From Planctomycetota bacterium (GTDB lineage Bacteria > Planctomycetota > Planctomycetia > Pirellulales > Pirellulaceae): a DNA stretch of 64,000 nucleotides. The DNA is taken from NCBI GenBank assembly GCA_014238905.1, contig JABAAE010000012.1:1-64000 (forward strand). Direction: 5' to 3'. Every line of letters begins with the position of its first letter. Position 1 is the first letter of the stretch. The position numbers and the translations under genes were made by a program. The notes beneath the pieces were generated by a model. It did no database searches. It was not told where the DNA came from and was given only the letters and a program-made list of their open reading frames with translations. This document shows positions 26,279 through 35,030 of this stretch, piece by piece.

Positions 26279-27817
26279 ATGCAGTTTTTCAAAAACCTAG
26301 GCGAGCAATTCAAAAAGTTTTGGGCTGAGAGCAATCCGGCGTCCCGAATCGGGATGATCGCGACCCTGCTGATTTCGCTTGGATTAATTATTGCTGTTGG
26401 ATATTGGTCTGCTCAACCCGACTATCAGCTTCTGGTTGAGGATATGACTGCCGAACAGTCGAAGCTCATCATTGAGGAGTTGGAAAAGAAAAACATCCGA
26501 TACAAAACCAGTACCATTGGGTCGACGATCTGGGCCGATCGAAAAAAGTTTGTTCAGGCAGAAGCTATCGCTAAACAGCATGGCGGGCAGGTACCTCAGT
26601 CGACGATTGCCAACAATATGTTTTCTGGCCCGGAAGAAAAACGACAGAATCAAATAGATGCCACCCAGAGACAACTCGAGCTGATGATCGCCAAAATCAG
26701 TGGTGTGAATTCGGCAGACGTAAAACTTACCATTGCCGAACGAAATTTTGTGCGTGAATTCCAGGGTCTTTCCAAGGCCAGTGTGCTTTTGAATCTGGCA
26801 CCAGTTGCCTCGCCACCTTCTCAGGATCTGATCGACTCGATCGCGAAAATCGTATCATTTGTTGACGGTCTTGTGCCCGAAAACGTCACGATTGTTGACG
26901 AGACAACTGGGATGAATTACACCGCGCAGGATCGCTCTACCAAGCGATTGGATCGGGAAGGGGAGTACAAACGTGCACTGGAAATTGATGGCACGGAAAA
27001 AGCGGAGTCGCTTTTGCGATCTTTGGTAGGTCCAGGGAACTACAAAGTAACGGTGACCGCCGATGTATCGGTGATGGATGTGGTTCAAACCAAAGATACC
27101 ATCATTGGGGAAGCCAAGCCTCGCAGCACTATTACACAGACCTTAAAAAATGTTGCTCCTGTGCCAGCACAGGGAATCGTGGGTACGGCAAAGAATCTCG
27201 CTCCACCGCCCAAGAAGAAGGCAGGTGATGGAACCTATGTTTCGCAAGATTTTTCGAAGGTGGATAACGAGTACGATCGACAAAATGTTGAAGAAACGAA
27301 AACGCTGGTAACGGTAAACCAGATGACGGTGGCCGTGGTTGTTGAAATTCCGCCTCCCGCCGCAGGTGGAACAGCCCTAACCAAGGTTGAAATTGAAGAC
27401 CTTGTAAAGAGTGCGATTTCGTTTGATGAAACACGTGATCGGATTACCGTACAGGTAGGTGACATTGTTGATGATCCCATTTTGGGACAAATGCTTGCTA
27501 CAACTCCCATTCCCAATGGGACGAATGATTTTCTTTTGCAGATTATTCGAAACAGCTCTTTAGGCTTAGGAGCATTGTTTGCTTTTGTCATTGGTTACTT
27601 GATGCTGAAAAAGATGAAGCCGGTTACGATTCGAGAAGTTGAACCGCAGATATCACCGGCAAGAGCTCGTTACCTTTCCGACCTGTCAAAAATTGCGAGA
27701 GAGAATCCGGAATTTCTTTCCAGAGTCGTCGCAGGTTGGATCAATGAAACACCAGCAGAAGAAGTTGGTGCGGCGGAGAGTAAGGTAAGCACTCAAAATT
27801 CCAGGGCTGCTGCTTGA
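26279..27817 (+). CDS. fliF: Flagellar MS-ring protein FliF
   Basis: 512 residues. N-terminal membrane segment (about 23-43), a YscJ/FliF ring-building domain (QPDYQLLVEDMTAEQSKLIIEEL, MFSGPEEKRQN, ISGVNSADVKL, ASVLLNL), a Pro/Lys-rich periplasmic linker, and a second membrane segment near 425-445. The short cytoplasmic tail binds FliG. GAGGA lies 12 bases before the ATG. Its stop overlaps the fliG start (TGATG). Confidence 0.93.
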   Translation: MQFFKNLGEQFKKFWAESNPASRIGMIATLLISLGLIIAVGYWSAQPDYQLLVEDMTAEQSKLIIEELEKKNIRYKTSTIGSTIWADRKKFVQAEAIAKQHGGQVPQSTIANNMFSGPEEKRQNQIDATQRQLELMIAKISGVNSADVKLTIAERNFVREFQGLSKASVLLNLAPVASPPSQDLIDSIAKIVSFVDGLVPENVTIVDETTGMNYTAQDRSTKRLDREGEYKRALEIDGTEKAESLLRSLVGPGNYKVTVTADVSVMDVVQTKDTIIGEAKPRSTITQTLKNVAPVPAQGIVGTAKNLAPPPKKKAGDGTYVSQDFSKVDNEYDRQNVEETKTLVTVNQMTVAVVVEIPPPAAGGTALTKVEIEDLVKSAISFDETRDRITVQVGDIVDDPILGQMLATTPIPNGTNDFLLQIIRNSSLGLGALFAFVIGYLMLKKMKPVTIREVEPQISPARARYLSDLSKIARENPEFLSRVVAGWINETPAEEVGAAESKVSTQNSRAAA

Positions 27818-28911
27818 TGAACCTCGAACACAACAAAAAAGTGGCGATTCTATTGAATGCCCTCGGCGATGAGGCCGTTGATCCTGCGCTTTCGCTGTTG
27901 GAGGAGGAGAAATCCAGTCAAATTCGGGCATACTTATCGGACGTCAGGAAAAACCCTCCACCCACCTATGCAATCGACAAGGTCCTTGATGACTTTGAAC
28001 GGTTCTTTAAATTTGCCATTCAGGCGGCCGGTGCGGAGAATTTTTGGTCACGATTGACCGAAGATGAAGGAAGTTTGAAATTTAATCCTTCAGCGGACGG
28101 TAACCGTAGAAAAGGTGCCACCGCTAATGGGGAATCAGATTTTCCTGCCGAAGATGAACCGGTCGATGTCGAGTACGAAGACGGATTGCAGCTTGGTGAT
28201 TCAAATCAGCCCATCAAACGATTCCGAATTTTTAAGCCGACCGAAGATGAACAGCGTGACCTGAAAAAACTACATCCAGCTCAAATCGCCGAAGCTTTGA
28301 GTGGAGAGCGGCCAAAAACAATTTCGATAGTGCTTCAATGCCTATCCAAGGCACAAAACGCCGCGGTCATCAAGTTACTTCCTGAGCACATTCATGGCGA
28401 GCTATTGGGACTGATGATTGCCGATGTATCAGTCGCGATAGAATTGAAGCGAAGGATTATTCGCACTGTGGTTGCAAAAGCTCTGACCGTTGAGCAACGA
28501 GAAGCAGAGCGGTCTAATCCGATGGATGAGATTGCAGGTATTCTTCGTGAGATGCCACGCGGGCTCCGTAATAGCATGTTGGTTCGACTTAGGGAAAATG
28601 ACGAAGAAAATGCTAACGAGCTCCAGAAACTGCTGTTCCTGTTTGAGGACATCATGCTTTACGACGATCGAAGTATTCAAAAAATCCTGGGGGAAACCGA
28701 TAAGGGACAATTGATTATTGCCCTGCAGGCTGCTGATGACGAAGTGACGGAGCGTGTTTTAGAGAATCTCTCGAAACGGGCGAAGGAATCCCTGATCGAA
28801 GAGATGGACCTGCTCGGAAAACAATCGATAGATGCTGTCGAAGAGGCACGCGCCGCAGTCACCGATGTGATTGCGACCCTCGATCAATCTGATCAATTGG
28901 AGCTGTTGTAG
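27817..28911 (+). CDS. fliG: Flagellar motor switch protein FliG
   Basis: 364 residues, longer than the usual 330-340. The N-terminal domain is followed by an acidic insertion (about 85-130, including AEDEPVDVEYEDG). The middle domain has KLHPAQIAEAL and VLQCLSKAQNAAVIKLLP. The C-terminal torque domain has LFLFEDIMLYDDRSIQKIL and LENLSKRAKESLIEEMDLLG, with the charged residues that contact MotA. It is translationally coupled to fliF and fliH by one-base overlaps. Confidence 0.93.
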   Translation: MNLEHNKKVAILLNALGDEAVDPALSLLEEEKSSQIRAYLSDVRKNPPPTYAIDKVLDDFERFFKFAIQAAGAENFWSRLTEDEGSLKFNPSADGNRRKGATANGESDFPAEDEPVDVEYEDGLQLGDSNQPIKRFRIFKPTEDEQRDLKKLHPAQIAEALSGERPKTISIVLQCLSKAQNAAVIKLLPEHIHGELLGLMIADVSVAIELKRRIIRTVVAKALTVEQREAERSNPMDEIAGILREMPRGLRNSMLVRLRENDEENANELQKLLFLFEDIMLYDDRSIQKILGETDKGQLIIALQAADDEVTERVLENLSKRAKESLIEEMDLLGKQSIDAVEEARAAVTDVIATLDQSDQLELL

Positions 28912-29552
28912 TGGGAATTGCATCGGCTCGTTACGTTCGATTCGCGAGGTCACCCCGACAGGTGTCGGTCAATTCTGTTGAAAAGTTCACACCGCAGTCC
29001 GAATACGACGCAACGATTGCCGGGCAAGTGACCAGCCAGCAGATTTTCGAGGATATTCAATCGATAGTAGGTCAAATCAACGAATCAGTTCAGGAATATG
29101 AGGATCGTCGTCAGTCGATGATTAATGAACTGCAAGCTGTCAGTATCGAAATGGCAGTTGCGGTGGCTGCGAAAATGGTCTTCAAAGAAATCAATGAAGG
29201 GGCTTCTATCGCCGAACCGATGGTCCGGCAGTTAATCGAAAGTCTCGACAATCGAATGGAATGTAAGGTTTGGTTAAATCCTGATGACATGGATCTGATC
29301 AAAGAGTTGATCCTAAAAGATGCTGGCACCGAAATCGACCATATTGAGTTCCTGATTGATCCCACGTTGGGGCGGGGTGATTGCCGCATCAATAATGGAA
29401 CGACAGAATATGTCTCATCGGTTCACCTTAAACTTGCCGAGATACGGCAGCACTTGATGGAGAGTTTGCAAGATGCTGAAGCTGAACGTCGAAGATCTGA
29501 AAACTCGCATCGCGGAATTCGAAGATTTCCAGACCGTCGGGCGACTGGATAG
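28911..29552 (+). CDS. fliH: Flagellar assembly protein FliH
   Basis: 213 residues. GTG start overlaps the fliG stop (TAGTG). The central part is a coiled coil and the C-terminal half has CKVWLNPDDMDLIKEL and FLIDPTLGRGDCRINNGT, the FliH/HrpE domain that binds FliI. Its last 27 residues (Arg-rich) come from an 80-base overlap with fliI in another frame, so this tail is probably dispensable or peculiar to this lineage. Confidence 0.9.
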   Translation: MGIASARYVRFARSPRQVSVNSVEKFTPQSEYDATIAGQVTSQQIFEDIQSIVGQINESVQEYEDRRQSMINELQAVSIEMAVAVAAKMVFKEINEGASIAEPMVRQLIESLDNRMECKVWLNPDDMDLIKELILKDAGTEIDHIEFLIDPTLGRGDCRINNGTTEYVSSVHLKLAEIRQHLMESLQDAEAERRRSENSHRGIRRFPDRRATG

Positions 29553-30789
29553 ATTTGACGGTGTATTGCACGCACGATTATCTGCCGGTATCGGCGAACT
29601 TTGCAAAATTCAACTTTCAGATTCCAGTTCTGTCCTTTCAGAAGTGATTGGATTTGACAGCGAGACAACGATGTTGATGCCACTGAGAAAAGTGGAGCAT
29701 ATGGAACCTCACGCCCAGGTTGTAGGTTTGGGTCGAAAAGCGGTCGTTCCGGTGGGGCGCAAAATGCTCGGCCGGACCTTGGATGCACTTGGAAATCCCC
29801 GTGATGGTTTGGGGGGCATTTTTCCTTCAGAATGGCGACCGGTTGAGATCACGTCTCCCAATCCACTCGACCGCCCCAACATAACCGAGCCTTTCTTGAC
29901 TGGCCAGCGTTCGATCGACAGCATGTTGACGATGGGGAAAGGACAAAGGATTGGTCTGTTTGCAGGAAGTGGTGTCGGAAAAAGCACATTGATGGGGGAG
30001 ATAGCTCAGCGTTCCTCAGCTGATATCAATATTGTAGCGCTGGTCGGTGAGCGAGGTCGTGAAGTCAAGCCATTTATTGAGAACAGTCTTGGACCAGAAG
30101 GATTGGCCAGATCGATCGTGATCGTGGCAACGGGCGACGAACCGGCGCTGGTGCGGATCCGAGCCGCCCAGACAGCGATCACCATTGCCTCCTGGTTTCG
30201 TGATCAAGGAAACGACGTCCTGCTAATGATCGACAGTTTGACACGATTGGCCATTGCCCAGAGGGAATTGGGATTGCTTCTGGGAGAGCCACCCACTGCA
30301 TCTGGGTTTCCGCCAAGTGCCCTGCAGCTTCTGGCGAATTTGATGGAACCGTTGGGTTGCACCCGAGAGGGTTCCATTACCGGTTTGATGAGCGTTCTTG
30401 TCAGCGGTGACGACAATAATGAACCGGTTTCCGATACGGCAAGGGGTATTTTGGATGGCCATATCACTCTGGATCGGCAGTTGGCAGAAAGCAACCACTA
30501 CCCGGCGATCAGTATCAGCCAGAGCATCAGTCGTCTGATAGACAGCGTCGTCGATCAGGATCACCTGCAGGCGGCCGGAAAAATAAGAAATATCATGGCG
30601 ACCTATGATCAGGTGGCTGACCTGATCCGAATTGGAATGTACCAACAGGGCAGTTCGGAAAAAATCGACGCAGCGATCATGCTTCGGGAGCAGATCGTCT
30701 CATTTTTACAGCAGCGGCCTGGTGAATTTTCTGCCTTTGAGGAGACCCGGCAACGCATTCTGGAAATCGGTGAGTTATGGAGGTATTAG
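29473..30789 (+). CDS. fliI: Flagellar type III export ATPase FliI
   Basis: 438 residues. Walker A GLFAGSGVGKST, Walker B DVLLMIDSLTRLA, the conserved GERGREV and GEPPTASGFPPS mark a rotary type III export ATPase. It unfolds and feeds flagellar substrates to the export gate with FliH and FliJ. The ATG at 29473 has GGAGAG upstream and lies inside fliH, an 80-base overlap. The C-terminal FSAFEETRQRILEIGEL is conserved in the family. Confidence 0.96.
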   Translation: MLKLNVEDLKTRIAEFEDFQTVGRLDRFDGVLHARLSAGIGELCKIQLSDSSSVLSEVIGFDSETTMLMPLRKVEHMEPHAQVVGLGRKAVVPVGRKMLGRTLDALGNPRDGLGGIFPSEWRPVEITSPNPLDRPNITEPFLTGQRSIDSMLTMGKGQRIGLFAGSGVGKSTLMGEIAQRSSADINIVALVGERGREVKPFIENSLGPEGLARSIVIVATGDEPALVRIRAAQTAITIASWFRDQGNDVLLMIDSLTRLAIAQRELGLLLGEPPTASGFPPSALQLLANLMEPLGCTREGSITGLMSVLVSGDDNNEPVSDTARGILDGHITLDRQLAESNHYPAISISQSISRLIDSVVDQDHLQAAGKIRNIMATYDQVADLIRIGMYQQGSSEKIDAAIMLREQIVSFLQQRPGEFSAFEETRQRILEIGELWRY

Positions 30790-30881
30790 CTGTTGGGTTG
30801 AGCAGTTGATGTGTTTGAAACGAAGCCATTTTCGACCTCTCGTGGTCTCAGGTAAGCAAGCGATGGAATTCAATTAAAACC

Positions 30882-31325
30882 ATGAAGAAATTTTCTTTTT
30901 CTCTCGATTCGGTTTTGAATATCGAGCAACAGCTGGACCAGATGATTGATATCCGCCTTGCCGAAGCCAAGGGACGGCTCAATGCAGCGATGGATGTTCT
31001 GGTACAAATGAAAAATGCATTTGTTGAACAGGAAGAATTGCTTCGACAGGAAGACCACCGTAGCCTGCAGGTGGTTTGCGGTTGGGATGTTTTCCAACGG
31101 CGAACGCAGATGCAGATGGAGTCTCAGACGATTGAAATTCAAAAACGACGGCGTGAGTTTCAAAACGTGCTGCATGAAAAGTTGAAGAGAAATCAGCGGA
31201 TCGAAGGACTGCGAAAGCTGGAAGAGAATGAAAAGAAGAAATTCATTACCGAACAGAACAGAAAACAGCAAGGCTTGATATTAGACGCCGTTCTGTTGAA
31301 AAAAAATCGTCGCCATAACGCCTAG
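30882..31325 (+). CDS. fliJ: Flagellar export protein FliJ
   Basis: 147 residues, almost entirely coiled coil. The start MKKFSFSLDSVLNIEQQLD matches the FliJ pattern F.L..VL..R. Rich in Glu, Lys, Arg and Gln. Last gene of the operon; fliK, flgD and flgE, which often follow, are absent because the strand changes here. Confidence 0.88.
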   Translation: MKKFSFSLDSVLNIEQQLDQMIDIRLAEAKGRLNAAMDVLVQMKNAFVEQEELLRQEDHRSLQVVCGWDVFQRRTQMQMESQTIEIQKRRREFQNVLHEKLKRNQRIEGLRKLEENEKKKFITEQNRKQQGLILDAVLLKKNRRHNA

Positions 31326-31420
31326 GTGCTCTACGTCGGCCCTGATCGATTCCAATGGTGATGTGACATGCAAATGCTTGGGAGGGGTTCGCCGGCGTTT
31401 TCTTTTGAGGGCTGAAGAGA

Positions 31421-31660
31421 TTATCTGGAATCTCGACTTCGGATCTTGAAAATCCCAATCGCGAGAACCACAGTGGAAAGAACCACCAGAATAAATGAGA
31501 AAAATGTTCCGTCTCGTCGCGCACTGCCACTGTTAAAAAGGGAGCATAATGTGGCAATTCCGATACCGCTGGCGAAGCCGAACAGCCCAATAAAAAACAG
31601 GTAAACGCCCCAAAGTTTCTGCCTTTTCCGATGATCGTTGTCTTGGTGCATTTTAGGCAT
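31421..31660 (-). CDS. Small two-pass membrane protein
   Basis: 79 residues from the ATG at 31660. A His/Lys/Arg-rich N-terminus precedes two hydrophobic segments (WGVYLFFIGLFGFASGIGIA and FFSFILVVLSTVVLAIGIF). No family recognised and no clear ribosome-binding site; a second ATG at 31651 is possible. The clean two-helix pattern supports a real gene. Confidence 0.5.
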   Translation of the reverse strand: MPKMHQDNDHRKRQKLWGVYLFFIGLFGFASGIGIATLCSLFNSGSARRDGTFFSFILVVLSTVVLAIGIFKIRSRDSR

Positions 31661-31833
31661 TGCCGAAGCAAAAGTGGAATTCGCGGTTTTGAGCTGGCAA
31701 TCTAACGGAACAAAGTCTCCGGAGAAAAATTGCCTTCCGGGATTTAGAAGTCCGAGATACTCTACCTTAGCAAGACTGATCAAGCATTTTTTTAAAAGCC
31801 AACAGAAGGATCCATCGTAGAGGATTCTGGATT

Positions 31834-32058
31834 TCAAGAAACAAAAAAAGCGGAATTCTCCATCAACATGGCTTGGAAAAACCCCTCTCCGATTTCATCC
31901 AAGCCATTTACTGCTGACAGTTTCTTCCGCTGTATCAGTAGCGAACGAAGCTTCAGTTGGTACTCTTTTATTTTTCGAAAAAATGCAAATTCTTGATTAA
32001 CCTCGGAATTGGTTGGTTTTTGGCCGGTTTTCAGTGTCTCGCGGTCGTTTTTGTTCAC
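31834..32058 (-). CDS. Possible small hypothetical protein
   Basis: 74 residues from a GTG, charged and helical (KIKEYQLKLRSLLIQRKKLS), with protein-like composition but no ribosome-binding site and no family. An overlapping + strand frame at 32009-32392 is less convincing. Treat as tentative. Confidence 0.3.
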   Translation of the reverse strand: MNKNDRETLKTGQKPTNSEVNQEFAFFRKIKEYQLKLRSLLIQRKKLSAVNGLDEIGEGFFQAMLMENSAFFVS

Positions 32059-32402
32059 ATGGTTCGTCTGGATGTTGGGGAGGGCGAATTTGGCTAGTGC
32101 TGACCATCTCCAACGCTGGAAGCGAGGTTTTTTTAGTACGAAGGAGGGGATTCACCAAGTTTTGTGGGTGGATCGCCGGCGGCGGATGGTCCGTTGGAGT
32201 GTGGTTGGGCTGACCTGGCGACGTTTCGACTTGGGGGGCCGAGACGGTTCTCTTAGCGGAATCCTTCAAAAGGTAGGGAATAACTTTGCCGCAGGAGCAG
32301 GGGAAGAAATGGCGATTTGGGGGCGTCGCTCAACTCCTGATGAAATGAGACTTTGGGATGAGTCCGTCCAGATTAGTCCGCAGAAGCGATGACTGGATCT
32401 TT
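32059..32402. other. Stretch without a supported gene
   Basis: 344 bases between a tentative small ORF and the end of sixA. One + strand frame is open through it but starts at TTG, is very Trp/Arg-rich and has no recognisable domain. Confidence 0.4.
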
Positions 32403-32894
32403 CTAGCACACCTCTTTCGGACGAAAGACATCCAGCAAGGAACAGCTTTTGGAATCCAGGTTGGGCCATTCACTCTGGGTGTTAAGAACAGCCACTGCGG
32501 CTGTTGACATGAATTCACTTCGACCTGTCAGGAGCTCTATCAATTCCTCGATTCCTGGATTGTGTCCAACCAGCATGATGGTTTCAAAAAAATCCCCCTG
32601 TTCGGCCAGTCGTTTTAAGTAAATCCCCGGCGGAGCGAGATAGAGTGAATCCTCGAAGACCACCTTGGGGGAATGATCCCACTGTTTTTGGAGTAATTCA
32701 GTGGTCATGACTGCCCGAACGGCGGTGGAACTAATGATCAAATCGGGGACTAATTTATGGCTTAGAAGGAAATTCGCCATGTCTGGAGCAGCTGCCAGAC
32801 CACGCTTATTCAAAGGTCGCTCCTTGTCTGACGCTCCCGGATGTTTCCAACTTGATTTGGCGTGGCGCATCAGAAGTAATGTTCGGTAAATCAT
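32403..32894 (-). CDS. sixA: Phosphohistidine phosphatase SixA family
   Basis: 163 residues. The histidine-phosphatase start LLLMRHAKSSW (His11) and LVGHNPGIEEL carry the two catalytic histidines. Short single-domain proteins with RHAKS are the SixA group, which dephosphorylates histidine phosphotransfer domains. The C-terminus is slightly longer than in E. coli. Which phosphorelay it serves here is unknown. Confidence 0.9.
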   Translation of the reverse strand: MIYRTLLLMRHAKSSWKHPGASDKERPLNKRGLAAAPDMANFLLSHKLVPDLIISSTAVRAVMTTELLQKQWDHSPKVVFEDSLYLAPPGIYLKRLAEQGDFFETIMLVGHNPGIEELIELLTGRSEFMSTAAVAVLNTQSEWPNLDSKSCSLLDVFRPKEVC

Positions 32895-33093
32895 TGCTTT
32901 TTCGATGGTTGCTACCTCATATCGACAAACAGCCGGTTAGGAAATTTTAACCTAAACGGGCTTTCTGTTGGCAGGAATCGACAAACGGCGAGGTCGGTTT
33001 CCTTGATAAGGCTATGGTAACCGGAATCAATAGAGGTAAAAATATGGTCAGAGCTTTCCATCTTGTTATTTAAAACTTGCCCGTGAGGAATTT

Positions 33094-34125
33094 ATGAAAA
33101 CAAAACCTGTTGACTCAAGAATTAGATTGGCATTTTCGTTGTTCACAATCATCGTGATTGCTATTTGCACGGCAGATCTGGCGATCGCAGATGATAAAAA
33201 TTCGTCTGCTTTTACCGATGAGAAAAAAGCGGGTAAGGATTTTCAGGTTCAAGGTGAATATACTGCGGAAACCGAAAATGGAATGAAGATTGGTATCCAG
33301 GTCATGGCCTTGGGTGGTGGGAAATTTGACTTGGTCGCCTATATGGGTGGCTTACCTGGCGATGGTTGGTCGCGTGGGGGAGACACCCTGAAGGCCAAAG
33401 GAAACACCAAAGGTGAAATGGTGGTTTTTGCCCCGGAATCCAACGCAGAAGACGCCGAAAAAAGAGGTCGAGCGGAATGGAAGGACGGCAGCATTACCGT
33501 TTATGATCCAGAAGGTAATAGCGTTTTGAAAGCGGACAGGGTTACTCGGAAAAGTCCGACTTTGGGAAGTAAGCCACCAGAAGGCGCTGTCATTCTTTTT
33601 GATGGATCATCAGCTGAGACTTTTGAGAATGGCAAAATGCTCGAGGGGAATTTATTGGCAGCAACCAATTGCACCAGTAAGGAAAAACTGGGCGATCATG
33701 TCTTGCATGTTGAATTTCGTACCCCTTTCATGCCGACCGCACGAGGACAGGGACGTGGAAATAGCGGAGTTTACATTGAGAGTCGTTACGAATGCCAAGT
33801 ATTGGACAGCTTTGGCCTCGACGGAAAAGACAATGAGTGCGGAGGAATTTACCAAATCAGCAAGCCTGTCGTGAATATGTGCTTTCCACCGCTTGCATGG
33901 CAGACCTATGATATTGACTATGTTGCAGCGAAATATGAAGGAGTCAAAAAAACGAAAAATGCCACCGTCACCATTAAACATAACGGTGTGGTCATCCATG
34001 ACCAGTTGGAATTGCCTCGGCAAACACCTGGCTGCAAACAGGAAGGCCCGCAAGCTTTGGGCGTCTTTTTTCAAAATCACGGAAATCCCGTCGCTTATCG
34101 AAATATTTGGGCTGTCAAAAAGTAG
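33094..34125 (+). CDS. Secreted DUF1080 protein (3-keto-disaccharide hydrolase family)
   Basis: 343 residues. Signal peptide with a hydrophobic core (LAFSLFTIIVIAICTADLAIA) and a likely AIA cleavage site. The C-terminal two-thirds is a DUF1080 concanavalin-like fold: EGAVILFDGSSAETFENG, HVEFRTPFMP, RGNSGVYIESRYECQVLDSFG, and NHGNPVAYRNIWAVK. DUF1080 proteins are greatly expanded in planctomycetes and act, or are predicted to act, on keto-sugars or bind carbohydrate. GAGGA precedes the ATG. Monocistronic. Confidence 0.92.
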   Translation: MKTKPVDSRIRLAFSLFTIIVIAICTADLAIADDKNSSAFTDEKKAGKDFQVQGEYTAETENGMKIGIQVMALGGGKFDLVAYMGGLPGDGWSRGGDTLKAKGNTKGEMVVFAPESNAEDAEKRGRAEWKDGSITVYDPEGNSVLKADRVTRKSPTLGSKPPEGAVILFDGSSAETFENGKMLEGNLLAATNCTSKEKLGDHVLHVEFRTPFMPTARGQGRGNSGVYIESRYECQVLDSFGLDGKDNECGGIYQISKPVVNMCFPPLAWQTYDIDYVAAKYEGVKKTKNATVTIKHNGVVIHDQLELPRQTPGCKQEGPQALGVFFQNHGNPVAYRNIWAVKK

Positions 34126-34216
34126 GCTGTTGACCTTTTTGATTGACCAATGGTTAAATCAATCCCGATGCTTTGTCTCGTCCGGAAATTCCTTGCCTTC
34201 TAGTCAGACGCTTGGT

Positions 34217-34281
34217 CAGTGAGCAAACGAAAATCAGTGAGCAAACGAAAATCAGTGAGCAAACGAAAATCAGTGAGCAAA
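34217..34281. repeat. 18 bp tandem repeat, 3.6 copies
   Basis: Unit cagtgagcaaacgaaaat at 34217, 34235 and 34253, then a partial copy. Head-to-tail without spacers, so not a CRISPR. Confidence 0.97.
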
Positions 34282-34316
34282 TGTCTGTCAGTGCTGGAAA
34301 GCGGCTGGTAGCGATA

Positions 34317-34361
34317 GATCTTGCTGGTGGAGATCTTGCTGGTGGAGATCTTGCTGGTGGA
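34317..34361. repeat. 15 bp tandem repeat, three perfect copies
   Basis: Unit gatcttgctggtgga at 34317, 34332 and 34347, followed by the start of a fourth copy. Lies 35 bases after the previous array and just before a terminator. Confidence 0.97.
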
Positions 34362-34382
34362 GATAAAGTGCTGAATTATAAA

Positions 34383-34420
34383 AACCCGCAGCCGATTGCT
34401 CGGCTGCGGGTTCTGTTTTC
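34383..34420 (+). terminator. Terminator hairpin after the DUF1080 gene
   Basis: A perfect thirteen-pair stem aacccgcagccga/tcggctgcgggtt with loop ttgc, followed by a broken T tract (ctgttttc). Confidence 0.85.
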
Positions 34421-35030
34421 TCGTTAGATCAGGAGATCCACGAGGATGGATGGCGTGCCTTATCGGCAGCCCGCCGGATGCCCTTAGGCAGCGCCACCTC
34501 GTTGGCTGTTACAGACATTTTGCACAGAATCACCTCCTTTCAAAATCAAGGAATCGCTTCGATCCGGTTGCCAATAGATTGGATCGACTTGCGACAAATT
34601 GTGTTACTCGCATGCGTATGCGAACGTCAACTCAATAATGGCCAAATCCAATAAAAGTTCAACCCCGATTTGCCAAATAAAGGTGAGATGGTCGGTGTGT
34701 ACAAGGGAAAAATCGCCAATTCAACAGGAAAAAGTGAAGAGCCCGAGTTGGGAGCCGACTTGGCGTTTAATTGGCCAAGTGTTTTGAACCTTGTTTGTGG
34801 CGATTTTTACTCGGTTACCGTCAGCGGAGACTTTCCATCCGATCTCTCTTGATTTTCCATTGGAAACCGGGGTCCAATCCTGGGAGATGCCCTCCGGCCA
34901 AGCGTTTATCAACGACTTATTTTCCGTCGGAAAAAAACGAGGGTCTTAAAACTCGTTGCTGACCGTATTGAAACGATTGGGTGAGCAAGGTGTGGCAAAC
35001 AGATTGGATTTGCCACATTTTCATCGCTGT

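Larger units (their letters stand above)
34126..35030. other. 905 bp stretch with two tandem arrays and a terminator
   Basis: Between the DUF1080 gene and the convergent redoxin gene. The left part holds two minisatellites and a hairpin; the right part has only weak frames (for example 34670-34852 from TTG, 60 residues) without support. Confidence 0.55.

Noticed and set aside
32009-32392. 127-residue + strand ORF
   Set aside because: TTG start, no ribosome-binding site, very rich in Trp and Arg, and overlaps a more protein-like minus-strand frame.
34217-34281. CRISPR-like repeat
   Set aside because: Copies are directly head-to-tail with no spacers, too short a unit, and no cas genes in the window.
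34670-34852. 60-residue + strand ORF
   Set aside because: TTG start, no ribosome-binding site and no family; frame looks open by chance.
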